From Thinopyrum elongatum (lineage: Eukaryota > Streptophyta > Magnoliopsida > Poales > Poaceae): 64,000 bases of DNA. The stretch lies in assembly GCA_011799875.1 (NCBI GenBank), contig CM022299.1, positions 213,658,070-213,722,069 of the forward strand. Reading direction: 5' to 3'. Positions within the stretch are counted from its first letter, which is position 1; the number at the start of each line of letters is the position of its first letter. Below are positions 1 to 12,293 of this stretch, piece after piece. The translations under genes were made by a program, and so were the position numbers. The notes below the pieces were generated by a model. The model did no database searches. It saw nothing but the letters and a program-made list of their open reading frames with translations, and was not told the DNA's origin.

Positions 1-1506
1 CCGACGCCATCGCCGAACGCCGCCACCTCACCGCGCCATCACCGTCGCGTCCCCGACCTCCTCCTCATCTGCCCACCTTGAGCCACGCCGCCCTGTACCC
101 CGGCAACGCTGGTGAGGCTCCGGCCTCCCCCTCCCTCTCTGTCCCGCGCCGCCCGGTCGTGCTCACCCTGCTGTGGCCGCGCTCCGGCCGCGCCCGTTGC
201 GCGCTCACCGCGCCCCCTCTCCCCATCGCTCGCCGCACCGGCCACGCTCGCCCGCGCGCAAGCGCTCTCGCGTGCCTCGCTGCCGCGCCCGCCAGCCACC
301 GCCCCTGCCCGCTCGCGCGCTCCCGTGGCACCTCCCCTGGCCGCGCATGCTGCGCCCGCCGGCGCCTAGCCGCGCCCGGGACTCGCCCCCGCTGCGCTCG
401 CCCGCGCCGCCACCGGACGTGGCCGTGGCCTCGCCGACACTACTAGGCGAGCGCCCGCTCGGCCAGCGCCCGACGCCCGCGCGCCCGGGCGCCTTTTAAG
501 GCCCCATGGGCCTATGACAACGGGGCCCCACACCCCTTTTCTAAATAATAAAAAAGGGAAATAAAAATAAAAATAAATATTAATTAATTAATTAATTAAC
601 TAAGTCACTAATTAACTTAATTAATCTGGTTTAATTAAACTTAATTAACCCACTATTTAAACTAATCTGTTAATTAACTAAACAGTCTATGACAGTGGGA
701 CCCACACGTCAGTTTGACCCAGTCAACTGACCCTGTTGACTGCTGACATCATGCTGACGTCATGATGATGCAATAAACATTTTCGAATTAAATTAAATCT
801 GTTATTTCCAGAAATTGATTAAATCTTTATAAATTAATATAAAATAAACCGTAGCTCGGATCGAAAAACTTTGTACATGAAAGTTGCTCAGAACGACGAG
901 ACGAATCCGAATACGCAGTCCGTTCATCCATCACACATCCCTAACATAGCGAACATGCAACCGTCCCCCTCCGTTTCATTTGTCCGAAAATGCCAAACTT
1001 CGGGAAAACATTCCCGGATGTTTTCCCTCTTCACCTTTATCGTGTAGCACCGCGTCAAAACACCCCTAGCTCTGCGTATTGTCATGTCACGCACTTGTTT
1101 GCTTTATATTTACCATTTCTCCCCCCTCTTCTCTCCGGTAGATCCCGAGACCGCTGCTGATGCCGCTGTGATCGACTACGTCACCGACGACTCTTCTTCC
1201 TTTTCAGCAGAGCTTCCAGGCAAGCCCCCCCCCTTTGATCATCCCGATATCGCCCATTCTATTTTCTCATGCTTGCATTAGATTTTGCTACTGTAATTGA
1301 TTGCTCCTATTCTGATGCATAGCCTGCTTTTGTAACCTGCTTGTTGTTACCTTACCTGCCTATTTCAAACTGCTTAGTATAGGCTGGTTAGTGACCCATC
1401 GGAGACCCACTTTGACCCAACTGCCCCGCTGGATTATCGGAAGACTCGATCAACGGGCGCACATCACCCCCTTAGAGTACGACACTGCAGCGTTACTATC
1501 AAGTGC

Positions 1507-1711
1507 CGAGGGTGATACCTCGTATAGCACTTCTGATGTTAACTCTGTAGAGTAGCTATTTGGTCGTGGTCACCGAGGGTGGTTCCTCCTTCACCACTTC
1601 CGATAATTACGTTGTCATGCAACATCTCAAGTGTGAACCCATCGAGGGTGATTCCTCCGAGTTCACCTTGACGGATACATCGAGTAGGAATCCAACGAGG
1701 GTGATACCTCG
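1507..1711 (+). repeat. Four copies of a GAGGGTGATNCCTC hairpin motif inside the LTR
   Basis: The 16-base motif CGAGGGTGATACCTCG, with minor variants, starts at 1507, 1574, 1643 and 1696. Two copies form self-complementary CGAGG/CCTCG arms; the other two keep GAGG/CCTC. The same four copies are in the right LTR, starting at about 10578, 10645, 10714 and 10767. Function is unknown. Confidence 0.8.
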
Positions 1712-2448
1712 GATTCCCTTGATGTTATGGACACACGGATATTTGGACTTTACACTGTTACTTGGAAAGGCGGGTCAACCCTGAGGGGTACCCTGTGAGC
1801 CTAAGTGGCGAGTGTTGTGGATACGGGTTGACCAGGAAGGTGCCCGAGATATGAATATGAGGCATGGTCGGGCATTCTTAGCCCTTGCCGCAAGTCCTCG
1901 AGATGGGGCGACAGGGTCACATCGATCATGAGTCTCTGCTCGTTACCGCACCCCCAATGTACTAACGATTTGGATATTTGATCCGAGTGGGCCTCTGGCC
2001 CGATAGCACTAACCATCACGTGGGATCAGTTATGGGCACTTTGCATCGTAGCATCGGCCGAAAGCTCTGTCAGACGTCCAGTTCAGTAGTGCGGCATGGA
2101 GTGATTGGCGCCATTCACGACAGAGGTGGTGCTTGGATCTGAGCCATGTGCGCAACGACCCGGAGGGCGAGGGGCGATGGCCCAAGACCCCCGAGCGCTT
2201 AGGTTGTAGACCGGCGGGGACCTCTCTGCTGAGCTCTAGGTAGGGCTGCGGTGTGTCGTTTGGCCGAGGCCGGGCATGACCCAGAAAAGTGTGTCCGGCC
2301 GGAGTTAAGCGAGCGTGGTGGGTAAGTTGGTGCACCCCTGCAGGGAAGAACTAATCTATGCATAGCCGGATCCTTGGTAACGGACGCTCGGATTTGTATC
2401 CCGATCGATACAACTAGAACTAGATATTTGTGATGAGAAATGGATAGT

Positions 2449-2577
2449 ATGGCTCTAGGATTGCTTTCTCGCAGGGAGTCGAGAGAGGATCTCTGGCCGA
2501 GGTTGATACTTGGACATTATGGCTCTGGGATTGCTTTCTCGCAGGGAGTCGAGAAAGGATCTCTAGACGAGGTTGAT
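2449..2577 (+). repeat. 70-bp tandem duplication in the 5' LTR
   Basis: The block beginning ATGGCTCTAGGATTGC at 2449 is repeated from 2519 with few differences. The period is 70 bp. The right LTR shares it at 11521-11649, so it predates the insertion of this copy. Confidence 0.85.
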
Positions 2578-3224
2578 GACACTACTACTACTTTATGCTG
2601 TACTAATCTACACTCTTCTAATGTTGCAAGACCTCTAAAGATGCTAGTCTTCGATAGGACTAGGCCTTCCCTCTATTCTGGCATTTCTGCAGCCCAGTCC
2701 ACATATACAGCCTCTCTTTGATAATGTTGCATATGCAGTGTAGATCCTTGCTTGCTGAGTACTTCGGATGAGTACTCACGGTTGCTTTGCTTTGTTTTCC
2801 CCCATATCCTTTTGGTGCAACCAGATGACGGAGCCCCGGATACAGCTGCCCCGCTGACGATCGCTACTACTACTACCCCGAGGGTGGATACTTCTACGAG
2901 TTGGCCGATGACCAGGAGTAGGTTCGGAGGGTCCCAGGCAGGAGGCCTGCGCCTTTCGATCATAGCTTTTGTTTTGCCCCACCTTTCTAGAGGCTTATCT
3001 GTTTCTGATTCATATCTATACTCAGATATCTGATGCTTCCGCTGACGCTTGTATGCGAGCTTATGTATTCGAGCCCTTGAGGCCCCTGGCTTGTAATATA
3101 AAGCTTGTATGACTTTATTTATGTTTTAGAGTTGTGTTGTGATATCTTCCCGTGAGTCCTTAGGCTTGATCGTGTGCATTTGCGTGTATGATTAGTGCAT
3201 GATTGAGTCGGGGGCGTCACAAGT

Positions 3225-3236
3225 TGGTAGCAGAGC
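3225..3236 (+). other. Primer binding site (initiator tRNA-Met type)
   Basis: TGGTAGCAGAGC starts three bases after the LTR end. It differs by one base from TGGTATCAGAGC, the usual complement of the 3' end of plant initiator tRNA-Met, which many gypsy and Copia elements use to prime minus-strand synthesis. Confidence 0.85.
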
Positions 3237-3841
3237 CGACTGCCTCTAGGAACCCCCCCCCCCTTTCCAACTCCTTGGCCGAAGTTGAGTGTAGTGGTCC
3301 AAAACTAATTTACTAACTTGGCTGTGTGGCTTACAGGCCCAAGTCGCCAATTGGGTGGTATTAGGATTTTTTATTTCTCGTCTATACTCTAGGACTCTTA
3401 TCTCTCTTCTATTCGGGTTAAAATTTTACTAACTCCAACATTAGGTTCTCGTGATCACATCCACCCAGAGTTCTAAAATATCCCCCCTTGCTCCAAGATT
3501 GTGGGTCAGATTCTGCTTACAGGATCCTTTTATCGAGGGCACCCTGTGTTGTCAATTCCAGATTCCTCGCTCCAACAGTTTTCTCCGATGTTGATGTAGC
3601 CTTTGCTATGTCTCGTTGTGTACTTCCTTACCGCGTGCCTGCGCGCCGCCTAGCTTGTCTAGCCGTGTGCATTTCCGAACTCCTACCGCCGTTTGAGTCC
3701 AACTCTGTGCATTGTTCTGTATGTCTTTAATGACTACTAATATGCACCTAATGCCTTCTTGTTCATCACTCATGTTACATCGTGAATGACCTCTTACACA
3801 TGCAGTTTTTCTTGCTAAACTGCCCCTGTTAATTTGGCAGG
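3237..3841 (+). other. Untranslated leader between primer site and gag
   Basis: About 600 bases with no convincing coding frame, containing a C-run (3251-3262). It would be the packaging and leader region of the element RNA. A short open frame at 3488-3730 has no recognisable content. Confidence 0.6.
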
Positions 3842-6800
3842 ATGGCTGATGATCCTCCACCTCCACCCTATATTGCCGCAATGATGCAGCGGTTTGAACT
3901 CAACCGTCAGCAGTTTGAGCTTAACCGTCATTTTATGAATGGAGTATTGGCTTAGTTCCCAACTCAGAATGCTCAGCAACAGAATGCTCCAATAACTCTG
4001 CCAGAATTTGTGCGCCTCAATCCATCCGTTTTCCGCAACTCCACCAATCCTATGGATGCTGATGATTGGCTTCGTGACATCCTGTTTGAGATCGAGTCAG
4101 CTAATGTTGCCCCTGACAGTTACGTCACCTTTGCGGCATTCCACTTAAAGGGTCCAGCTGCTCAATGGTGGGAAAGCCATAAGGGTATGTTGCCCGCAGA
4201 GACTGTAACCACTTGGCAGGAATTTTAGTCAGCCTTTCATGCAAGGTACATCCCTCCAGGTCTGATCAACCAGAAGAAGCAGGAGTTTCGCAAACTCTCA
4301 CAGGGCACAATGACTGTGGATGAATATCAGAGGAAATTCCTTGAATTATCCCGCTATACTACGGATGACGTCGACACTGACACTCGCAAGCAGGAGAAAT
4401 TCCGTGAAGTACTGCGTACTGATATAAACCTCGCACTTGTTACCCTTGATTGTGAGGAGTTTGCGACGCTTGTCAGTCAAGCCGTTCGAGCTGAAACTGG
4501 TCTGGCTAAGTACCAGGAGTCGCTCAAGCACACTCGTGATGTTGGCTCATCCTCGGGTCAGCCTGTTCAGAAACGTCGAGTGTCGATTCCGCACAATGTT
4601 CATCACCGACCTGCCCCTGTACCCAAGCCATCTTATGCTGCACCTCGTCTGCCTCCACCACCAAGACAACTGAACATTGCAAGTGGACAGCCCAATGTTG
4701 ATGTTTCTTCCCATAATGATGGTTTGTGCCACCAGTGTGGACAGCCAGGGCACCGTACTATCAACTGCCGTCAGAGTCGGCCTCAACACGCATCACATCC
4801 TTCTGTTGGTTGCAGGAAGAACCGTCGAAAACATCCTTCCAGGAACGTTGAAACCAGACCACCTGCTAATCAGCTTGTTCATGTCAACCAAGTCAACATT
4901 GAAGAAGCTCGACAGGACCCCAAAATTGTGATGGGCACCCTTCTAGTGAATTCAATCCCAGCTTCAGTCCTCTTTGATTCTGGAGCATCGTACTCCTTCA
5001 TGTCCGAAAGTTTTGCGCGAAGCCATGATATACCTTTCGAGGAGATGTCCACACCATTAGTAATCCAGTCACCTGGGGCTAATTGGCAAACTACCATGGC
5101 AAGCCACGGTAACCACATTGTGATTGGAGGATTGATGTTCCCCATTTCTCTCATTGCTCTCAAGACCTCCAACATAGACATTATTTTGGGTATGGACTGG
5201 TTGAAACCTCATAAATCTTTGATTGACTGTGCCACTGAATCAGTCCGCATCACACACCTTTCCGGCCAAACCGTCAGATACTCAGCTCGAACAGTTCAGA
5301 ACGCTGAAGCTCAGATTTATGCTCTGAATGCTTTGAATGCCTCACCTCTTGAAGGCATCGAGAATGTTCCAGTTGTTCATGATTTTCAAGATGTCTTTCT
5401 AGAAGAACTTCCAGGAATACCCCCTGCTAGAGCTGTCGAGTTTGTCATCGACTTGAAACCTGGCACTACCCCTATTGCAAAGCATCCTTATAAGATGCCT
5501 CCGCACCACCTTCTTGAACTTAAGGAGGAAATCGACAAATCACTTAAAAAGGGTTTCATCCGCCCCAGTTCCTCTACTTGGGGAGCACCTTCACTCTTCG
5601 TTAAGAAGAAGGATGGAACTAACTGATTGGTTCAGGATTATCGGCCCATTAACCAAGCCACAATCCAGAACAAGTATCCGCTTCCCAGAATCAATGATCT
5701 GTATGATCAACTTGCCGGTTCCTCAATATTCTCTAAGCTTGATTTGAGAATGGGATACCATCAGATCCGTGTCCGCGAAGAGGATATTCCAAAGACTGCA
5801 TTTGTTACTCGCTATGGCTCTTATGAGTAGACTGTCATGTCATTTGGCTTAACAAATGCTCCAGCCACATTCTCCTGTCTGATGAATTACATCTTCATGG
5901 ATTACCTCGACAAGTTCGTCGTGGTATATCTAGATGATATTCTGGTCTATTCAAGGAATAAAGAAGAACATGCTGAACACCTCCGTCTTGTTCTGGAAAG
6001 GCTCCGAGAACACCAGTTGTATGCCAAATACTCCAAATGTGAATTTTGGCTTTCTGAAGTAACCTACCTTGGACATGTGATTTCCAAGGATGGCATTGCT
6101 GTTAACCCGGAATGGGTTCAGGCTATTCTTGACTGGACTCCTCTGAAGAACGTTAAGCAAGTGAGAAGTTTTCTCGGCCTTGCAAGCTATTGCCGTCGAT
6201 TTGTCGAGAACTTTTCTAAGATTGCTAAGCCTTTGACTGATCTGCTTCACAAGGGCGTTAAGTTTGAGTGGACAGACAAATGTCAGGAAAGCTTTCAAAC
6301 ACTCAAAGACAAGCTGACATCTGCCCCAGTACTTGCTCCTCCAGATTCTCGCAAAGACTTCGTGATTTATTGTGATGCATCCCATGAAGGATTAGGCTGT
6401 GTCCTAATGCAAGAGCATAAAGTGATTGCTTATGGCTCTCGACAGTTGCGCCCGCATGAAGAGAACTATCCAGTACATGATCTAGAACTAGCTGTTGTGA
6501 TCTATGCATTGAAGTTGTGGCGACATTACCTCCTCGGTAATCGTTGCGAGATCTACACGGATCATAAAAGTCTGAAGTACTTGTTCACTCAGCCATCTCT
6601 GAACCTCCGTGCAAAGATGGATGGAGGCCATTATGGACTATGATTTGGGTATTTCTTATACCCCTGGCAAGGCCAACGTGATGGATGATGCCTTAAGCCG
6701 CAAGTCCTATTGTGACAACCTCATGGTTAGGCGAGCTCAACCTCGTCTTTTTGAAGAACTGTGCAAGCTGAATCTGCGTATTGTTCCACAGGGATCTCTT

Positions 6801-8264
6801 AATAACCTTGTGATACAACCAGATCTTGAGAAAGCTGTTAAGAATGCGCAAGCTAAAGATGCTGAAATTGATCTGATGAAGAAAGATCTTCACCTGGAAA
6901 AGTACAGGGATTTCTCGCTGTCTGAAGATGGAACCTTGTATTTCAGAAACCGCATTGTCGTACCTCGCTTCGAGCTCATGACTGACAAGGTTATGAAGGA
7001 GGCACATGATACACTGCTGTCTATTCATCCGGGTAGCACCAAGATGTATCGTGATCTCCGACAACGGTACTGGTGGTCTAGAATGAAGCAGGACATTGCT
7101 CGTTATGTTGCTGAATGTGATGTGTGTCATCACATTAAAGCAGAACATCAGAAGCCTGCTGGAATTCTGCAACCACTTCCTATTCCTCTATGGAAATGGG
7201 ATAAGGTTCAGATGGATTTCATTACTGGCCTTCCCAAGTCACAGAAGGATCACGATGCTATTCTTGTCATCGTCGACCAACTCTCTAAAGTTGCACACTT
7301 TCTGCCTGTCAAGGAGACGATCACTGCTAGTCAGTTAGCAGAATTATATATCTCCAAAATTGTATCACTCCACGGTATTCCGAAGGAGATCAGTTCGGAC
7401 CGTGGCGGCCTTTTCACTTCAAAGTTCTGGAAAAGTTTCCAAGAAGCTATGGGAACTCATATTACCTGGAGTTCAGCTTATCACCCCCAATCTCAAGGCC
7501 AAGTCGAGCGAGTTAATCAAGTGCTTGAAGACATGCTGCGAGCTTGTGTTATTTCTTTCGGAAAGAAGTGGGAAGAATCTCTCCCGTATGCTGAGTTCTC
7601 GTATAACAACAGCTATCAAGCCATCTTGAAAATGGCCCCCTTCGAAGTACTTTATGGATGTAAGTGGCGAACCCCTCTGAATTGGTCAGAAACTGGGGAA
7701 CGACCGCTCGTGGGTCCAGATATTAGCCAACACGCAGAAGAGCAAGTCCGTATCGTTCGAGAAAATCTCAAGGCGTCTCAGGACCGCCAGAAGAGCAACT
7801 ATGATCACAAACGATGGGGTTTGACTTATCAACCTGGTGATCAAGCTTATTTGCAAGTCACTCCTATGAAGGGCACTCACCGTTTTGGAATCAAGGGCAA
7901 GTTAGCTCCACGCTACATTGGTCCTTTCCGCATTGTTGCTAGACGTGGTCAGGTGGCATATAAATTGGAGTTGCCGCCGCAATTCTCTCATATCCACGAC
8001 GTCTTCCATGTGTCGCAACTTCATCGTTGCTTCAAGGAATCTCCGCACCGCGCAGTGGATCACGAGATGCTTGAACTGCAAGATGACCTATCTTATAAGG
8101 AGCATCCAATCTGCATTCTCGATGAAGCTGAACGTCGGACCCATCAGAAGGTTACCAAGTTCCTGAAAGTGCAGTGGTCGAATCATACTGAAGATGAAGC
8201 CACTTGGGAACGCGAGGATCACCTTCGCAAGGAATACCCCGACCTCTTTCTTTCTACCTCCTGA
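3842..8264 (+). pseudogene. gag-pol polyprotein of the Tekay-type element, broken by four stops and one frameshift
   Basis: The frame starts at ATG 3842 (MADDPPPPPYIAAMMQ). In order it encodes a retrotransposon gag domain (about 4000-4350), a CCHC zinc knuckle (CHQCGQPGHRTINC, 4727-4768), an aspartic protease (FDSGAS, near 4973), reverse transcriptase with YLDD at 5927-5938, RNase H (YCDAS near 6370), integrase with HHCC and DDE segments (7020-7520) and a C-terminal chromodomain (about 8130-8250) ending at TGA 8262-8264. In-frame stops lie at 3953 (TAG), 4226 (TAG), 5624 (TGA) and 5828 (TAG). A one-base shift near 6612-6625, between RNase H and integrase, moves the rest into another frame. 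The first three stops fit C-to-T changes of CAG, CAG and CGA. No autonomous protein can be made. Confidence 0.92.
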
Positions 8265-8287
8265 ATTCTCGGGACGAGAATTTTTTT

Positions 8288-8300
8288 AGTGGAGGAGAAT
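8288..8300 (+). other. Polypurine tract of the Tekay-type element
   Basis: AGTGGAGGAGAAT directly precedes the TGTAAC start of the right LTR, the expected place and composition for the plus-strand primer. Confidence 0.75.
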
Positions 8301-11300
8301 TGTAACATCCCTATGTAATGGCTACAGTGATTGCCTTTTGATAATGCCGAGCCATCCTGTTCAACAGTGCTTGATCATCATTATTGTCATCCATTTCAAA
8401 TCCCAATTCAAATGAATTTTTCAAACTTTAAGTGAAAATAAAAGTTGTTCAAATCCAGGAACTAAAATGTTTATAATATTGTAAATATTCCAGAGATAAT
8501 TCTAAAATTATAATCAACATTTACTAAATTAATTAAGTGACTCTAACAGCAACAAAACAGAGATATTTAATCCATATTTATTTAATTAAAATCCAAATGA
8601 AATTCCTTTGCCTCCAAACCAATTTCTAGCAGTGACTAATATTGCACTGTAAATATTGGGCTAAGTTACTTATTTTACAAAACTGGAGTTGGGGCTGTAC
8701 ATTTTGGAAAACAGCAACTAAAAAGAAAAACACAGAAAAAAAAAAAGAAATCCCCCTGGGCCGTGGCCTAGCTGGACCGCCAGGCCGGCCCACCCTGCTC
8801 TCCCCTTAACCCCCACCCGACCGAAACCCTAGCCTCCCCCCGACCCACTTTCCCCTCCACTCGCCCCTCTTCCCTTCCCCGACTGGATCGGGGCAACGGC
8901 CTCGCGCCCATGACGCCTGCATCCGATCCCGTGACGCCCCGCGCCCCCGATGCCGGCGCCCGCCTCCGGCGCCGCCCCGCCCCATCACCGGATCGCCTCC
9001 TCGCCCTCTTCTCCCCCGCGCGTCGCCCGCCCGAGGCCTCTGCCTCGCCTCGCCGAACACCGCCACCTCACCGCGCCGTCACCATCGCGTCCCCGACCTC
9101 CTCCTCATCGGCCCACCTCGAGCCACGCCGCCCTGTACCCCGGCAACGTTGGTGAGGCTCCGGCCTCCCCCTCCCTCTCTGTCCCGTGCCGCCCGGTCGT
9201 GCTCATCCCGCTGTGGCCGCGCTCCGGCCGCGCCCGTTGCGCGCTTACCGCGCCTCCTCTCCCCATCGCTCGCCGCACCGGCCACGCTCGCCCGCGCTCT
9301 GCGCTGACCGCGCGCAAGCGCTCTCGCGCGCTTCGCTGCCACGCCCGCCAGCCACCGCCCCTGCCCGCTCGCGCGCTCCCGCGGCGCCTCCCCTAGCCGC
9401 GCCTGCTGTGCCCGCCGGCGCCTAGCCGCGCCCGTGACTCGCCCCCCTGCGCTCGCCCGCGCCGCGCCCCGGCGCCGCCACCGGACGTGGCCGTGGCCTC
9501 GCCGATCCTGCTGGGCGAGCGCCCGCTCGGCCAGCGCCCGACGCCCGCGCGCCCGCGCGCCTGTTAAGGCCCCATGGGCCTATGACAACGGGGCCCCACA
9601 TCACTTTTTCCTAAATAATAAAAAATAAATATTAATTAATTATTTAACTAAATCACTAATTAACTTAATTAATCTGGTTTAATTAAACTTAATTAACCTA
9701 CTAATTAAACTAATCTGTTAATTAACTAAACAGTCTATGACAGTGGGACCCACACGTCAGTTTGACCCAGTCAACTGACCCTGTTGACTGCTGATGTCAT
9801 GCTGACATCATGATGACGCAATAAATATTTCTGAATTAAATTAAATCTGTTATTTCCAGAAATTGATTAAATCTTTATAAATTAATATAAAATAAACCGT
9901 AGCTCGGATCGAAAAATTTTGTACATGAAAGTTGCTCAGAACGACGAGACGAATCCGAATACGCAGTCCGTTCGTCCATCACACGTCCCTAACATAGCGA
10001 ACATGCAACCGTCCCCCTCCATTTCATATGTCCGAAAATGCCAAACTTCGGGAAAACATTCCCGGATGTTTTCCCTCTTCACCTATATCGTGTAGCACCG
10101 CGTCAGAACACCCCTAGCTCTGCGTATTGTCATGTCATGCTCTTGTTTGCTTTATATTTACCGTTTCTTCCCCCCTCTTCTCTCCGGTAGATCCCGAGAC
10201 CGCTGCTGATGCCGCTGTGATCGACTACGTCACCGACGACTCTTCTTCCTTTTCAACAGAGCTTCCAGGCAAGCCCCCCCTTTGATCATCCCGATATGGC
10301 CCATTCTATTTTCTCATGCTTGCATTAGATTTTGCTACTGTAATTGATTGCTCCTATTTTGATGCATAACCTGCTTTTGTAACCTGCTTATTGTTACCTT
10401 ACCTGCCTATTTCAAACTGCTTAGTATAGGCTGGTTAGTGACCCATCAGAGACCCACTTTGACCCAACTGCCCCGCTGGATTATCAGAAGACCCGATCAA
10501 CGGGATCGAAGACCAGGCCCCGGCACCGCACATCACCCCCCCTTAGTGTACGACACTGCAGCGTTACTATCGAGTGCCGAGGGTGATACCTCGTATAGCA
10601 CTTCTGATGTTAACTCTGTAGAGTAGCTATTTGGTCGTGGTCACCGAGGGTGGTTCCTCCTTCACCACTTTCGATAACGACGCTGTCGTGCAACATCTCA
10701 AGTGTGAACCCATCGAGGGTGATTCCTCTGAGTTCACCTTGACGGATACATCGAGTAGGAATCCAACGAGGGTGATACCTCGGATTCCCTTGATGTTATG
10801 GACACACGGATATTTGGACTTTACACTGTTACTTGGAAAGGCGGGTCGACCCTGAGGGGTACCCGTGTGAGCCTAAGTGGTGAGTGTTGTGGATACGGGT
10901 TGACCAGGAAGGTGCCCGAGATATGAATACGAGGTGTGGTCGGGCATTTTTAGCCCTTGCCGCAAGTCCTCGAGACGGGGCGACGGGGTCACATCGATCG
11001 TGAGTCTCTGCTCGTTACCGCACCCCCAATGTACTAACAATTTGGATATTTGATCCGAGTGGGCCTCTGGCCCGATAGCACTAACCATCACGTGGGATCA
11101 GTTATGGGAACTCTGCATCGTAGCATCAGCCGAAAGCTCTGTCAGACGTCCAGTTCAGCAGTGCGGCATGGAGTGATTGGCGCCATTCACGACAGAGGTG
11201 GTGCTTGAATCTGAGCCATGTGCGCAACGACCCGGAGGGCGAGGGGCGATGGCCCAAGACCCCCGAGCGCTTAGGTTGTAGACCGGCGGGGACCTCTCTG

Positions 11301-12293
11301 CTGAGCTCTAGGTAGGGCTGCGGTGTGTCGTTTGGCCGAGGCCGGGCATGACCCAAAAAAGTGTGTCCGGCCGGAGTTAAGCGAGCGTGGTGGGTAAGTT
11401 GGTGCACCCCTGCAAGGAAGAACTAATCTATGCATAGCCGGATCCTCGGTAACGGACGCTCGGAGTTGTATCCCGATCGATACAACTAGAACTGGATACT
11501 TGTGATGAGAAATGGATCGTATGGCTCTGGGATTGCTTTCTCGCAGGGAGTCGAGAGAGGATCTCTGGCCGAGGTTGATACTTGGACATTATGGCTCTGG
11601 GATTGCTTTCTCGCAGGGAGTCGAGAAAGGATCTCTTGACGAGGTTGATGACACTACTACAACTTTATGATGTACTAATCCACACTCTTCTAATGCTGCA
11701 AGACCTCTGAAGATGCTAGTCTTCGATAGGACTAGGCCTTCCCTCTATTCTGGCATTTCTGCAGCCCAGTCCACATATACAGCCTCTCTTTGATAATGTT
11801 GCATATGTAGTGTAGATCCTTGCTTGCTGAGTACTTCGGATGAGTACTCAAGGTTGCTTTGCTTTGTTTTCCCCCATATACTTTTGGTGCAACCAGATGA
11901 CGAAGCCCCGGATACAGCTGCCCCGCCGACGATTGCTACTACTACTACCCCGAGGGTGGATACTTCTACGAGTTGGCCGACGACCAGGAGTAGGTTCGGA
12001 GGGTCCCAGGCAGGAGGCCTACGCCTTTCGATCGTAGCTTTTGTTTTGCCCCGCCTTTCTAGAGGCTTATCTGTTTCTGATTCATATCTGTACTCAGATA
12101 TCTGATGCTTCCACTGACGCTTGTATGCGAGCTTATGTATTCGAGCCCTCGAGGCCCCTGGCTTGTAATATAAAGCTTGTATGACTTTATTTATGTTATA
12201 GAGTTGTGTTGTGATATCTTCCCGTGAGTCCTTAGGCTTGATCGTGTGCATTTATGTGTATGATTAGTGCACGATTGAGCCGGGGGCGTCACA
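8301..12293 (+). repeat. 3' LTR (complete, 3993 bp) of the Tekay-type element
   Basis: Starts TGTAACATCC, ends GTCACA. The first 745 bases have no partner in the window because the left LTR is cut by the edge. It contains the four hairpin motifs (from 10578), the 70-bp tandem duplication (11521-11649) and a GAGTACT/AGTACTC hairpin (11829-11849). Open frames within it (for example 8950-9396, 11745-12251) are compositional and lack known domains. Confidence 0.9.
11521..11649 (+). repeat. 70-bp tandem duplication in the 3' LTR
   Basis: Second occurrence of the duplication seen at 2449-2577; unit starts are 11521 and 11591. Confidence 0.85.

Larger units (their letters stand above)
1..3221 (+). 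repeat. 5' LTR (partial) of the Tekay-type element
   Basis: This stretch aligns with about 9046-12293 over its whole length, with scattered substitutions and a few short indels seen by eye. It begins in a GC-rich segment, passes through an AT-rich TTAATTAA-type stretch (about 545-860), and ends GGGGGCGTCACA immediately before the primer site. The long Ala/Arg/Pro-rich open frames in its first 500 bases are on all strands and come from base composition; I do not call a gene here. A GAGTACT/AGTACTC hairpin lies at 2757-2777. Confidence 0.9.
1..12293 (+). mobile_element. Tekay-lineage Ty3/gypsy LTR retrotransposon, left end outside window
   Basis: Two long direct repeats (1-3221 and 8301-12293) flank one gag-pol reading frame. 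The right copy starts TGTAACATCC and ends GTCACA, giving the usual TG...CA termini and a full LTR of 3993 bp. The left copy lacks about 0.75 kb because the window begins inside it. A tRNA-Met-like primer site follows the left LTR and a purine tract precedes the right one. Domain order gag, protease, RT, RNase H, integrase, chromodomain together with very long LTRs fits the Tekay (Del) chromovirus lineage. The coding region is broken, so the copy is not autonomous. The right flank reads AGGCG; the matching left target duplication is outside the window. Confidence 0.9.

Noticed and set aside
39..499. Long overlapping Ala/Arg/Pro-rich open frames on both strands (also 8806-9628)
   Set aside because: They are GC-composition frames inside the LTRs, present in several frames at once and changed by indels between the two LTR copies.
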